From Poriferisodalis sp965231925 (GTDB lineage Bacteria; Actinomycetota; Acidimicrobiia; Acidimicrobiales; Poriferisodalaceae), in contig OZ246894.1 in NCBI GenBank assembly GCA_965231925.1, forward strand, positions 434,001 to 498,000: a DNA stretch of 64,000 nucleotides, read 5' to 3'. The position numbers and the translations under genes were made by a program. Shown here one piece after another: positions 25,363 through 34,823 of the stretch (position 1 is its first letter; each line of letters begins with the position of its first letter). The notes below the pieces were generated by a model. That model worked only from the letters and a program-made list of their open reading frames with translations, was not told the DNA's origin and ran no database searches.

Positions 25363-26418
25363 GGCGGACTCCACCGGTGGTTGCGAGTGATCGGTCATGA
25401 TGACCGGTTGTTCAACACAGCAACCACCAGTGGAGGTGTCCAGTATGGCAGCGAGGCTGAGCGCGTTCGAGCGCGCCCGGATTGAGGCGATGAGATCGGC
25501 GGGAGCGACCGCTGTGGACATCGCGGTGGTGCTGGGCCGGCACCCGGCGACGGTCTATCGCGAGCTGGGCCGCTGCGGCGGCCCCAAGGCCGTGTACGAC
25601 GCGGCGTCAGCGACCGCTGACGCGAGCCGCCAGGCGCGGCGGCCCCGGGCATGCAAGCTCGAAGCGGACCCGGTGCTGGCCGCCCAGGTGAAGCGCAGGA
25701 TGAACCAGCGCTGGTCGCCGCAGGCGATCAGCGCCGATCTCGCCGGCGAGGGACAGCGGGTATGCGCGGAGACGATCTACCGGGCCGCGTACAGCGGCTG
25801 CGGGCTCGGCGCCGACGCGTGGAAAGACCTGCCGAGGGGCCGCCGGCGTCGCCGTCCGCGCAGCCGCCACCGCGAAAAAGCCAGCCCGCTGGGGGATTAT
25901 CGGCCTTTGAGCGAGCGGCCCCCAGCCGCCGAAGACCGAGACGAGGCGGGCCACTGGGAAGGCGACCTGATCATCGGGGCAGCCAACCGCAGCGCCGCGG
26001 CCACCCTGGTGGAGCGCGTCAGCCGCCACACGCTGGTCGTCGCATTGCCCCACGGCTACACAGCGCCCAACGTCGCCGCCGCGGTCACCGCCGCGTTGGC
26101 CCGCCAGCCCGCCCATCTGGTGCGCAGCCTCACCTGGGACCAAGGCCGCGAGATGGCCCGCTGGGCCGACATCGAAACCGCGCTCGGCATCGAGGTGTTC
26201 TTCTGCGACCCCCACAGCCCATGGCAGCGCGGCACCAACGAGCAGACCAACGGGCTGCTGCGACGCTGGCTGCCCAAAGGCACACCGCTGAACCTCAGTC
26301 CGCTGCGACTGTCAGTCATCGAGGACAACCTCAACTGGATGCCCCGCCGACTCCACAACTGGCAATCAGCCGCCGACATCTACACTCAACTCACTCGCAA
26401 CCACCGATAGAGCTTGCC
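25363..26418 (+). mobile_element. IS30-family insertion sequence, copy 1
   Basis: Ends are inverted: GGCGGACTCCACCGGTGG... on the left, and the complement of GGCAAGCTCTATCGGTGG... on the right, sharing CGGTGGTTGCGAGTGA. GTT is duplicated at 25360-25362 and 26419-26421. Boundaries are confirmed by copy 2 (40055-41110), which carries the same ends in inverted orientation. It interrupts the methyltransferase gene. Confidence 0.95.
25445..26410 (+). CDS. IS30-family transposase
   Basis: 321 residues from ATG 25445, preceded by GGAGGTG; an upstream ATG at 25397 is less likely. N-terminal HTH: 'RLSAFERARIEAMRSAGATA', 'VVLGRHPATVYRELGR'. The integrase core has Asp in 'GHWEGDLIIGAANRSA', Asp in 'SLTWDQGREMARW' and Glu in 'RGTNEQTNGLLRRWLPKG', the DDE of IS30. 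Differs from copy 2 by one residue noticed (Val against Glu in 'GATAVDIAVV'), so both copies are recent. Confidence 0.95.
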   Translation: MAARLSAFERARIEAMRSAGATAVDIAVVLGRHPATVYRELGRCGGPKAVYDAASATADASRQARRPRACKLEADPVLAAQVKRRMNQRWSPQAISADLAGEGQRVCAETIYRAAYSGCGLGADAWKDLPRGRRRRRPRSRHREKASPLGDYRPLSERPPAAEDRDEAGHWEGDLIIGAANRSAAATLVERVSRHTLVVALPHGYTAPNVAAAVTAALARQPAHLVRSLTWDQGREMARWADIETALGIEVFFCDPHSPWQRGTNEQTNGLLRRWLPKGTPLNLSPLRLSVIEDNLNWMPRRLHNWQSAADIYTQLTRNHR

Positions 26419-26421
26419 GTT

Positions 26422-27360
26422 CAACGCCGACAGGGTCACCAAGTCGTTCTACCGGGAGTTCCAGAAGCATCACAAGGACTTCGTTACCGAGGTTGAGGGC
26501 ATACCGACGGTTGAGAACCGGCGCTGGTACGTGTCGGTGCTGCTGAACAGGTTGATGTTCATCTATTTCATTCAGCGGAAGCGGTTCTTGGACGGAGATC
26601 CGAATTACCTTCGGAACCGACTGCACTCTGTCCGCGAGCAATTCGGTGAGGACCGCTTCTACGCCTTCTACCGCGAGTTCCTCTTGCCTCTGTTCCACGA
26701 GGGGCTAGGCAGCCCCAGCACTGACTACTCCGGAACCGAGGCCGGAAACCTGATCGGCACCGTTCCGTATGTGAATGGTGGCATCTTCGAGCCCCACAGC
26801 TTGGAGAAGATCTATCGGATCGAAGTGCCGGACAAGGCGTTCGAGTCGCTGTTCGGGTTCTTTGACGATTGGCGCTGGCACCTGGATGAGCGGCCGACGG
26901 GCGAGTCGAACGAGATCAACCCGGACATCCTCGGCTTCATCTTCGAGCAGTACATCAACTTCACCGAAGCTGGCCAGAAGGAGAAGGGCGCCTACTACAC
27001 CAAGCCCGACGTCACCGGCTACATGGCGTCGTCAACGATCCTGCCCGTGCTCGCAAACCGCTTCGCGACAGCCGGCTTGGAGGAACCGTCCGTCCTGCTC
27101 AGCGGCTCCGGCGACACCTACATTCACGACAGCATCCTGCACGGAGTGGACGACCCGCTACCGGAGGGCTGGGATAGCGGAGACATAGACCCGTCGGACG
27201 ATCTGTCCCTTCCGGGGGAGCGCTGGTGCGACGTCGTGCATCGCCGCGAGCGCTGCGCACGGCTTCGCGAGATTCTCTCGGACCAAGGTCGTTCGTGGAC
27301 GGTCGACGACGCCGTGACGGAGAATCTGGATCTCCGCGAGCTCATGGTGGACTATCTGAG
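26422..27360 (+). pseudogene. Eco57I-like DNA methyltransferase gene, middle segment
   Basis: Continues the interrupted gene with 'NADRVTKSFYREFQKHHKDF', 'RRWYVSVLLNRLMFIYFIQR', 'PYVNGGIFEPHSLE' and 'ILGFIFEQYINFTEAGQKEK' followed by 'GAYYTKPDVTGYM', the conserved region ahead of motif I in Eco57I-type enzymes. It is then cut after CTGAG (27356-27360) by an IS1380-family element. The local frame has a start at 26414 and could make an isolated fragment, but it has neither the SAM-binding nor the catalytic motif, so it should be inactive. Confidence 0.85.
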
Positions 27361-28991
27361 CCTGAATCCACCGGTTGGCTTGGTGGCGGTGTGGGTGCGC
27401 GTCCACCAGAAAGGCCTCCTGACGTGGCATTTTGCCGTTGACGAAGAGTCGGCGTGATGCCATGACGGGAGGCACTTTCTGTGAGCGACGTTAGTCGGGG
27501 TTTGGATCGGGTCGAGGCTGTGTTCGACGAGGAGTCTTTGGTCGCCGATGCGGGGTTGTTGTTGGCGGGCACTTTGGCGGCCCGGCTGGGCTTGGAGAGC
27601 TTGATCGATGAGACGGTGAGGACGCCGCGGTCGGGCCGCGGTTCGGGAGCCAAGGTGCTCACCGCGGTGTGCTCGATGCTGGTGGGCGGTTCGTTCTTTT
27701 CGGACGCGGACCGGCTGCGGGCCGGCTCGGCTGGGTCGGTGGTTGGGTTCGTGCCTGTGGCGCCGTCGACGTTGGGGACGTTCGCGAGGTCGTTCACGTT
27801 CGGTCATGTGCGTCAGCTCGACCGCGCCCAGGAGCTGGCGTTGGGCCGCGCGTGGGACGCAGGCGCCGCCCCTGCGGCCGAGCAGATCACGATCGATGTC
27901 GACTCGACGATCCGCGAGGTGCACTCCGACGCGAAGCAAGGCGCCGCCTATGGGCATACGCGCACGCTGGGCTATCACCCTTTGGTCGCGGTACGCGACG
28001 ACACCGGCGAGATATTGCATTCGCGGATGCGCAAGGGGTCCTCCCAGAAAGGACACCTGCGGTTCGTGTCCGAGACCGTCGCCCGGGTGCGGCGCCTGGC
28101 GGCGGGAGCGGCGCTGACGCTGCGCGCCGACGCAGGGTTCTTCTCCTGGGACCTGACCGACAGGCTCGACCAGCTCGACGTGAGGTTCCTGATCGCTGTG
28201 GGCCGCAACCCCGCCATAGACAAAGCGATCGCCGCGATCGACGACGACGAATGGACCCCGATCGGCTACACCGACGACGGCGAGGCACACGTCGCCGAGA
28301 CGACGTTGACCTCGAGCCGACGCCGCCGCGGCAAGCCCGCTCGCACGGTGCGGCTGGTGGTGCGCCGCACCCGCATCGTCGGCGAGCAAGCCGACCTGTT
28401 CCCCCACTGGCGCCACCACGCCGTGGTCACCGACATCGACGCCGACACGCTCGACACCAAAACAGCCGACGCTTCTTATCGTTCCCACGCACGCGTCGAG
28501 CTCGCGATCAAGGACCTCAAAGCCGGCGGCCTCGCGCACAGCCCCTCGGGCAGGTTCGCGGCGAACGCCGCCTGGCTCGCCTGCGCCGTGCTCGCGCACA
28601 ACATCGCACGCTGGACCGCCCGCATCGGACACGTCCACGACCCACGAAAGCTCACCGTCGCAGCCACCGTCGCGCGGCGTCTGCTCACCATGCCCGGCCG
28701 GCTCGTCAACCGCAGCGGACGGCCCACCCTGCGGCTCCCAGCCCGATGGCCCTGGGCCCACACATTCACCGCCGCTCTCGACAAGATCCGAAGCCTGCCC
28801 CAACACTGCTGAACCATCACAGCGTCACGCCGCGCCGCGCAGCACACCCCCCAGGCCCAGCACACAACCCGACCCCACAAGCCGAACCGGGCACCCCACG
28901 CCCATCCGCGAGCCGGCACCCCCAACGCCGCCCACACCACACCACCGCCAGCCCCAGACCCCGCCAGACCCGCCCCACCGGTGGATTCAGG
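27361..28991 (+). mobile_element. IS1380-family insertion sequence
   Basis: Ends CCTGAATCCACCGGTTGG and, inverted, CCTGAATCCACCGGTGGG. The 5-bp duplication CTGAG is at 27356-27360 and 28992-28996. One intact transposase. Inserted in the methyltransferase gene; precise removal with one CTGAG restores '...VDYLS-LLASADECDKAF...' in frame. Bases 28813-28990 inside the element are non-coding. Confidence 0.95.
27481..28812 (+). CDS. IS1380-family transposase
   Basis: 443 residues, GTG start at 27481. Characteristic DDE-type segments are 'QITIDVDSTIREVHSDAKQG', 'AAYGHTRTLGYHPLVAVR', 'ALTLRADAGFFSWDLTD' and 'SHARVELAIKDLKAGG', giving Asp, Asp and Glu in the expected order. Full length and uninterrupted, so likely functional. 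A long overlapping frame through the same DNA is a high-GC shadow, although it happens to continue in frame into the downstream methyltransferase segment. Confidence 0.93.
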   Translation: MSDVSRGLDRVEAVFDEESLVADAGLLLAGTLAARLGLESLIDETVRTPRSGRGSGAKVLTAVCSMLVGGSFFSDADRLRAGSAGSVVGFVPVAPSTLGTFARSFTFGHVRQLDRAQELALGRAWDAGAAPAAEQITIDVDSTIREVHSDAKQGAAYGHTRTLGYHPLVAVRDDTGEILHSRMRKGSSQKGHLRFVSETVARVRRLAAGAALTLRADAGFFSWDLTDRLDQLDVRFLIAVGRNPAIDKAIAAIDDDEWTPIGYTDDGEAHVAETTLTSSRRRRGKPARTVRLVVRRTRIVGEQADLFPHWRHHAVVTDIDADTLDTKTADASYRSHARVELAIKDLKAGGLAHSPSGRFAANAAWLACAVLAHNIARWTARIGHVHDPRKLTVAATVARRLLTMPGRLVNRSGRPTLRLPARWPWAHTFTAALDKIRSLPQHC

Positions 28992-28996
28992 CTGAG

Positions 28997-30794
28997 CCTG
29001 CTCGCCAGTGCCGATGAATGCGACAAGGCGTTCGTGGTGCTCCAGTCGTTGACGGTGTGCGATCCCACGGTCGGCTCGGGAGCGTTCCTGTTCGCTGCTT
29101 TGGAAGTCTTCGACCCCCTCTACGGGACAGTTCTCGGACGCGCGGCCGAACTGCACGGGAAGAGCGAGTCCGGCGAACTGGCCGAGTGCCTGGCCCAAGC
29201 GCGTCGGCACCACAGCGAGCGCTACTGGATGCTCAAGACCCTCTGTCTGAACAACCTGTACGGCGTCGACCTAATGGATGAGGCACCCGAGATCGCGAAA
29301 CTCAGACTTTTCTTGAAGCTCGCATCGCAAATCGACGATAAGAGCCAGATTGAACCCTTGCCGGACCTGGATTTCAACATCAAGACTGGCAACCTGCTCG
29401 TCGGGATCGCCGATAGAGATGACGCCGAGAATCGCCTCGGTGCCGGACAACTCGACTTCGGGGGCAAGATCGCCGAAATTGCGGCAGTAACGGTACGGGT
29501 AGGACTGGCGTACAAAAAGTTCACGGGCGCCCAGGCTCTGGACACAGGCACTCTCGATCACGCATCGGACAAGCAGTCGCTGAACACCCAACTCGAATCG
29601 GCGCGAGGGCTAGCGGACACCCTGCTCTACAGCCAGCGTCCGAACCCGTCCGAGAGTGATTTTGAGGCATGGAGAATCTCACATCAGCCGTTCCATTGGT
29701 TCGTGGAGTTTCCGAGCGTTTGGCAACAAGGTGGCTTCGACGTAATGATCGGAAATCCGCCGTACATCAAGACTTCGCTCGTAACCGGGTATGAGTTGGT
29801 CGGTTTTGGCTCTCAGAGGTGTCCAGACCTATACGCTCCATGTGTCGAGCGTACATCTACGCTCATAAATGACGATGGTCGCATGGCGATGATCGTCATG
29901 CACTCACTCTGCTTTAGTAGGAATTTCATTGATCTCCGCCGACATTTGATCAGTCGGTTCCCAGCTATGTGGGTTTCGTCCTATTCGCGCATACCCGATG
30001 GCTTGTTTAGCGGGTCCGCCAGAGTGAGAAACTCCATCCTCATAGGGGCCGTCAGCGCCGCGCCGGGCTTTCATACATCGTCGTGCCGTCGTTGGCTCAC
30101 TGAGTATCGTCCGTCACTCTTTGAGAGCGTTGAGTACGTCAGACCTCCTGCCTCCCTCCGACGCTTGAGCGGAAGGGAAGTTTGGCCATTTGTCGACTCC
30201 CAGCTACTTGCTGATGCCCTCGCAGAGTTGATTGCGCTCAACAAACCGCTTTCCGACTTGACCGTGAAGCACTCGCGGTACTCGCTCGCGTACAAGAGGG
30301 TCGCACAGTACATGCTCGGGGTCTCCGAAGTACCGCCGCCAACGAAGGGCGGACCAACCACCGAACGCTACGGCTACTTGTATTTTGCAAACGCAATCGA
30401 GCGTGATTTAGCACTGCTCGCACTCGCAGGCCGCTGGGGCTATCTGTGGTGGTATGTGTTCTCGGACGAGTTTGATGTCACCCAGAGCACGCTTGCAGCG
30501 TTTCCGGGTGACATCAAACGGATTGCCGAAGGGAATCCGGGGGGCAACCATGCACCGGGTGACATGAAACTCGAAAGTTTAGTAGCGTTGTCAAGGCTCT
30601 TGCAAGTGGAAATGCCGAAACACCTGGCCTGGAAGCTGAACGCTGGAGTTCAAGTTGGCCGCTACAACATGCATGTATGCCGACATATTACTGACGAAGC
30701 TGATTTGACATTCGCCCACCTATGGGGCATCGAGGATGCATTCGAAACTGCCGGACGTGTACGTGACCGCTCGATATTCGGAACCCGGAGCTAG
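28997..30794 (+). pseudogene. Eco57I-like DNA methyltransferase gene, 3' segment
   Basis: Carries the catalytic half: motif I 'VCDPTVGSGAFLFAALEVF' (about residue 486 of the restored protein), 'LCLNNLYGVDLMDEAPEIAK', and motif IV 'VMIGNPPYIKTS' (about 716) of an N6-adenine methyltransferase. The C-terminal target-recognition region ends at TAG 30792-30794. The stretch 29760-30790 is less GC-rich than its surroundings, suggesting import or a variable specificity domain. Without the first two segments it has no native start. If expressed as a fragment, activity would be doubtful. Confidence 0.88.
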
Positions 30795-30799
30795 CCTCT

Positions 30800-33700
30800 G
30801 TGCCGAAGATCATCGACAACATCGTTCTTGATGCTGAACGTGAGCTGCTTGATTCGCTCTCAGCGTCGTACCAGTTGGACGCAGCGATTGGCTATTTCAA
30901 CCTGCGTGGCTGGGGGCTATTGGCCGCGGCGGTAGATGCGCTACCGGACCGGGCTGACGGTCCGAAGGCACGGATTCTTGTCGGCATGCACGAAGCGCCA
31001 GCCGATGAGATGGCCCGCTTGGCGCGTCTTGAACAAGCCGCGCCGATCGACACTGCCGGTGCCGCTCGCCTGAGGAATGAGACAGTCGGGGAGTACCGAG
31101 AGCAGTTGCAGGTCGGCTTGCCGACGTATGGCGACGAGGAAGCACTGCGCACTCTGCTGCGTCAGATCGAGTCGGGGACGGTTGAGGTCCGGGTGCACAT
31201 GGCGCATCGGCTGCACGCCAAGCTGTATCTCTGCCATCGCGACGACCATGCGGCACCGCGCGCGGCGTACGTCGGATCGTCGAATCTGACGATTTCCGGG
31301 CTGCGAGAGCAGGGCGAGCTGAACGTGGACGTGGTGGACGGCGATGCCACCGAGAAGCTCGCTCGTTGGTTCGACGACCGCTGGAATGACCCGCTCAGCG
31401 CTGATGCTGCGCCCCAGCTCGCGAAGATTCTCAAGGAGTCGTGGGTTTCGGAGGAGCCGCTCGACCCGTACTTGGTCTATCTGAAAATGGCCTACCACCT
31501 CTCGCAGGAGGCACGCGAAGGGCTCGTCGAGTACGGCCTGCCGGCGTCGATGCAGAACGAGCTCCTGGACTTTCAAGCGGCCGCGGTGAAGATCGCCGCC
31601 CGGATCGTGATGCAAAAGGGCGGCGCCATGATCGGCGACGTGGTCGGGCTGGGCAAGACGCTCGTCGGCACCGCAATCGCCCGGCTGCTCCAAGAAGAGC
31701 AGGGTTTCGAGACGTTGGTGATCTGCCCGAAGAATCTGACCGAGATGTGGGAGTCGTACCTGCACCGCTATGAGGTGCGCGGCAAGGTGGAGTCACTGTC
31801 GATGGTCCACAAGAACCTGCCTGACGCCCGTCGCTACCGGCTGGTCATCATCGACGAGGCGCACAACCTGAGAAGCGACAAGCGCCGGGACCATCAGGTC
31901 ATTAAGGACTACATCACCGACAACGACTCGCGGACGCTGCTGCTGACCGCGACCCCCTACAACAAGCAGCTCGGCGATCTGGCGTCGCAGCTGTCGCTGT
32001 TCATTCGTCCCGACGCCGATCTGGGCGTGCGACCCGAGCGGGCGATCGCCGAAATCGGCGAGGGCGACTTCTCGTACTCGTGCGACGGTCAGACGTCTTC
32101 GCTGGCGGCATTCAGACGGTCGGAGCACGTGGAGGATTGGCAAGCGCTCATGTCCCAGTACATGGTGCGCCGTACGCGCCGCTTCGTGGAAGACAACTAT
32201 GCGCTCACCGATGAGCAGGGGCGGCGCTATCTGGAGTTCGGCGCGGGAGAGCCGTTCTATTTCCCCGAGCGGATACCCCTGCCAGTCGATTGGGACCTCA
32301 CCGAGGACGACCCGGCATTTGAGATGACCTCGGATCGCACTCTCGACGCGATCCGTGACCTGCGGCTGCCCCGCTACCAGCTCGGCTACTTCATCGACGA
32401 GGACTTTGTGCCCGGCGACAAGGACGAACGGCGGTTGGTGGAGGACCTCGAGAACTCGGTGCAAGGCAACCTGGCGGGCTTCACGAGGATCACGATGTTC
32501 AAGCGGCTGTCGTCGTCGGGGCCGGCATTCGTGGCGACCCTTCGGCGTCATCGACTGCGGAACCTGGTGGCGGCGTATGCGCTGGAAAACGGCTTGGACA
32601 TGCCGATCGGCTCCGTGGACAACGCGCTATGGGCAGCCGAAACCGACCAAGAGCCCGAGGACAGCGGCGAAGACGACGACAGCGACGGTGCTGAGCTGTT
32701 CGGAGCCGGCAGCGAGACTGCAGCGAGTGCATACGACAAGCTGAGGGCTAAGAGCCCCAAAGCGATCCGCTGGGCGCCGCCGCACATGTTCAGCGCCGAT
32801 CTCGTCGACGAGCTGCGCGCCGATGCGGACATCATCAGCGGCCTGTTGGATCGCTTCGGAGACTGGGACGCAGATCGCGACGGCAAGATCGCAGCGCTGA
32901 TGGACGTGCTGACGGTTCAGCACGCCGACGCCAAGGTGTTGATCTTCACCGAGGCTGCTGACACTGCCCGCTATGTGTCGGCAGAGCTGGTGCGGCGCGG
33001 TGTCGGCGATGTGGGGCTTGTGACCGGCGATACCGACGATCCCACCTCAGTAGCGCAGCGGTTTTCGCCGGTGTCCAACGGCTTCGGCGGCAACGGGAAG
33101 CCGGTGCGCGACGAGCTGCGAGTGCTGGTGTCGACCGATGTGCTGTCGGAGGGCCAGAACCTCCAGGACGCCCACATCGTCGTCAACTACGACCTGCCGT
33201 GGGCGATCGTCAAGCTGGTGCAACGCGCCGGGCGGGTCGATCGCATCGGGCAGCGCTCAGCCGAGGTGCTGGTGGTGTCGTTGATGCCTGACGCCTCGGT
33301 GGAGAACGAGATCGAGCTGCGCGGGCGCGTGCTGCGCCGGCTCGGAGAGAATGCACAGCTGCTCGGTTCCGATGAGGCGTTCTTCGGTCACCACTCCGAG
33401 CGGCAGGTGATTTCAGGCGTCTTCGACGAATCGTCAGGCTTCGGGCTAGGCGCCGGCGTGGACGATGTGGACCCCGTGTCGATGGCATACGAGATCTGGC
33501 GTCACGCAGAGAGCGCCAACCCCGACCTGGCGAAGAAAGTCGCGGCGCTGCCCAATGTGGTGTATGCGACCAAAACGCTCGCCGACAGCCCGGCCGATGC
33601 GGTGCCCGGAGTGGTGATCCACACGCAGACCCACGCTGGCGCAGACGCATTCGCGTTCATCGAGCCCAGCGGCAGCGGCCGTCGTGTCACTCCCCAAGAA

Positions 33701-34135
33701 GCTCTGCACCTAGCCGAGTCCGAGCCGTCCACGCCGCCAGCGCCACGGCTGGACGCTCATCACGACCTGGTCGCAGCCGCGCTGCGCGGCGCACTGCGCA
33801 CCCCGACAGGCCGCACCAGCGGCGCTCTGCAGGGCGTGCGTGCCAGGGTGTGGGACCGCTTCGACGGCCAACTCGACAACTTCACTGACTCCTTGTGGGT
33901 CACCAAGGACGCCCTCGAAGCTGCGTTGGACGCGATCAACGAACGTCCCCTGTACGAATCAGCAACCCAACGACTCGCCCGCGCATCGCGAGAACGCAGC
34001 GACGAGGACCTCGCAGCGCTCATCATTGAGCTCCACAAGGACGAGCGGCTCTGTGTGCCCCTGGTCCCGCAGGGCGACCACGCGGAACCCAGCATCGTTT
34101 GCAGCATGGGCCTCCGGTCCGTCGATGGGTCTTGA
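30800..34135 (+). CDS. PLD-domain SNF2-type helicase/nuclease
   Basis: 1111 residues from GTG 30800. An N-terminal PLD-like nuclease domain (about 1-185) has 'HRLHAKLYL' (His139, Lys141) and 'GSSNLTISGLREQGELNVDV'. The SF2/SNF2 motor follows: Walker A 'GDVVGLGKTLVG' (280-290), 'LVIIDEAHNLRSDKR' (DEAH 352-355), then the C-terminal helicase lobe with 'VLIFTEAADTARYV', 'LVSTDVLSEGQNLQDAH' and 'VQRAGRVDRIGQ' near 810. Separated by 5 bp from the methyltransferase gene, which it presumably serves in a restriction-like system. The gene is intact although its methyltransferase is broken, so a cut-without-protection risk exists unless activity needs the partner. Confidence 0.9.
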   Translation: MPKIIDNIVLDAERELLDSLSASYQLDAAIGYFNLRGWGLLAAAVDALPDRADGPKARILVGMHEAPADEMARLARLEQAAPIDTAGAARLRNETVGEYREQLQVGLPTYGDEEALRTLLRQIESGTVEVRVHMAHRLHAKLYLCHRDDHAAPRAAYVGSSNLTISGLREQGELNVDVVDGDATEKLARWFDDRWNDPLSADAAPQLAKILKESWVSEEPLDPYLVYLKMAYHLSQEAREGLVEYGLPASMQNELLDFQAAAVKIAARIVMQKGGAMIGDVVGLGKTLVGTAIARLLQEEQGFETLVICPKNLTEMWESYLHRYEVRGKVESLSMVHKNLPDARRYRLVIIDEAHNLRSDKRRDHQVIKDYITDNDSRTLLLTATPYNKQLGDLASQLSLFIRPDADLGVRPERAIAEIGEGDFSYSCDGQTSSLAAFRRSEHVEDWQALMSQYMVRRTRRFVEDNYALTDEQGRRYLEFGAGEPFYFPERIPLPVDWDLTEDDPAFEMTSDRTLDAIRDLRLPRYQLGYFIDEDFVPGDKDERRLVEDLENSVQGNLAGFTRITMFKRLSSSGPAFVATLRRHRLRNLVAAYALENGLDMPIGSVDNALWAAETDQEPEDSGEDDDSDGAELFGAGSETAASAYDKLRAKSPKAIRWAPPHMFSADLVDELRADADIISGLLDRFGDWDADRDGKIAALMDVLTVQHADAKVLIFTEAADTARYVSAELVRRGVGDVGLVTGDTDDPTSVAQRFSPVSNGFGGNGKPVRDELRVLVSTDVLSEGQNLQDAHIVVNYDLPWAIVKLVQRAGRVDRIGQRSAEVLVVSLMPDASVENEIELRGRVLRRLGENAQLLGSDEAFFGHHSERQVISGVFDESSGFGLGAGVDDVDPVSMAYEIWRHAESANPDLAKKVAALPNVVYATKTLADSPADAVPGVVIHTQTHAGADAFAFIEPSGSGRRVTPQEALHLAESEPSTPPAPRLDAHHDLVAAALRGALRTPTGRTSGALQGVRARVWDRFDGQLDNFTDSLWVTKDALEAALDAINERPLYESATQRLARASRERSDEDLAALIIELHKDERLCVPLVPQGDHAEPSIVCSMGLRSVDGS

Positions 34136-34393
34136 CGAACGGAAAAGCATGCTTCAACTGTCGGGGAGCCGGGGTGCGGCGTGAGAATGCTTCACTTTTC
34201 AGGACATGGATCTATCCGCCAGAGCTCCTTGACCTGGCACCCAATCGGTCCAAGCATCGGACAGCGTCATCCCCGCTAATCCAGCGCCTCAGGGTCCGCC
34301 GCAATTCTCGCTAGGTAACGATTGCGATGATGCCACTGCGCTCACAACGGCAGGGGCGGGACTGTGGCATGTGGCACGTGAGGCCTGGGACAG

Positions 34394-34789
34394 GTGGCCG
34401 CGCGGCCGCTGACCTGCAGGATGATGAACCTCTCCGCCGAAGTGGCGGAGCATACAGGAAGGGATTTGGTGACTCAGCAAACTGTCAATTGGCTCGGTAA
34501 TGAGTTCGTGGTCTGCACCTACCAACCAATCAGTGCTTGGAACGATGTACCAGCTGTGTACATCTTCGCCGGGCTCAACCAGGGAGGGGTGTGGGTTCCC
34601 CTATACATAGGCCAAACGGGTTCGCTAGCAAAGCGTCTACCCAATCACGAACAGTGGCCACCAGCACAGCGGTTGGGAGCCACCCACGTCCACGCAAGGG
34701 TGGTTCAGCAAGAAACCCTGCGGCTTCAACTGGAGCAGTCTCTCATCCAGGTGTACAACCCCTTGCTGAACCAGGTGCATCGTCCCTAG
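34394..34789 (+). CDS. GIY-YIG nuclease-like protein
   Basis: Up to 131 residues; the start is uncertain (ATG 34394, ATG 34421/34424 or the GTG before 'TQQTVNWLGNEF'). The GIY-YIG core is complete: 'VPAVYIFAGLN' for GIY, 'VPLYIGQTGSLAKRL' for YIG with the Arg, 'NHEQW' with the His, and 'LQLEQSLIQVYNPLLNQ' with the Glu and Asn. Single-domain proteins of this size are often orphan nucleases. It stands alone between the helicase gene and the convergent SPARSA operon, 35 bp from the latter's stop. Bases 34136-34393 hold no gene. Confidence 0.75.
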   Translation: MAARPLTCRMMNLSAEVAEHTGRDLVTQQTVNWLGNEFVVCTYQPISAWNDVPAVYIFAGLNQGGVWVPLYIGQTGSLAKRLPNHEQWPPAQRLGATHVHARVVQQETLRLQLEQSLIQVYNPLLNQVHRP

Positions 34790-34823
34790 CCTCATCGAGC
34801 GGGTTCATCTTTGTTAAGAACCC

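Noticed and set aside
27669..30794. A 1041-codon open frame running through the IS1380 element into the methyltransferase 3' segment
   Set aside because: Its first 440 codons are the antiphase shadow of the IS1380 transposase (Arg/Pro-rich, no homology). Only the part after 28997 is real.
30800..34135. A DISARM system
   Set aside because: No DrmA or DrmB genes nearby; only methyltransferase, PLD and SNF2 activities are shared.
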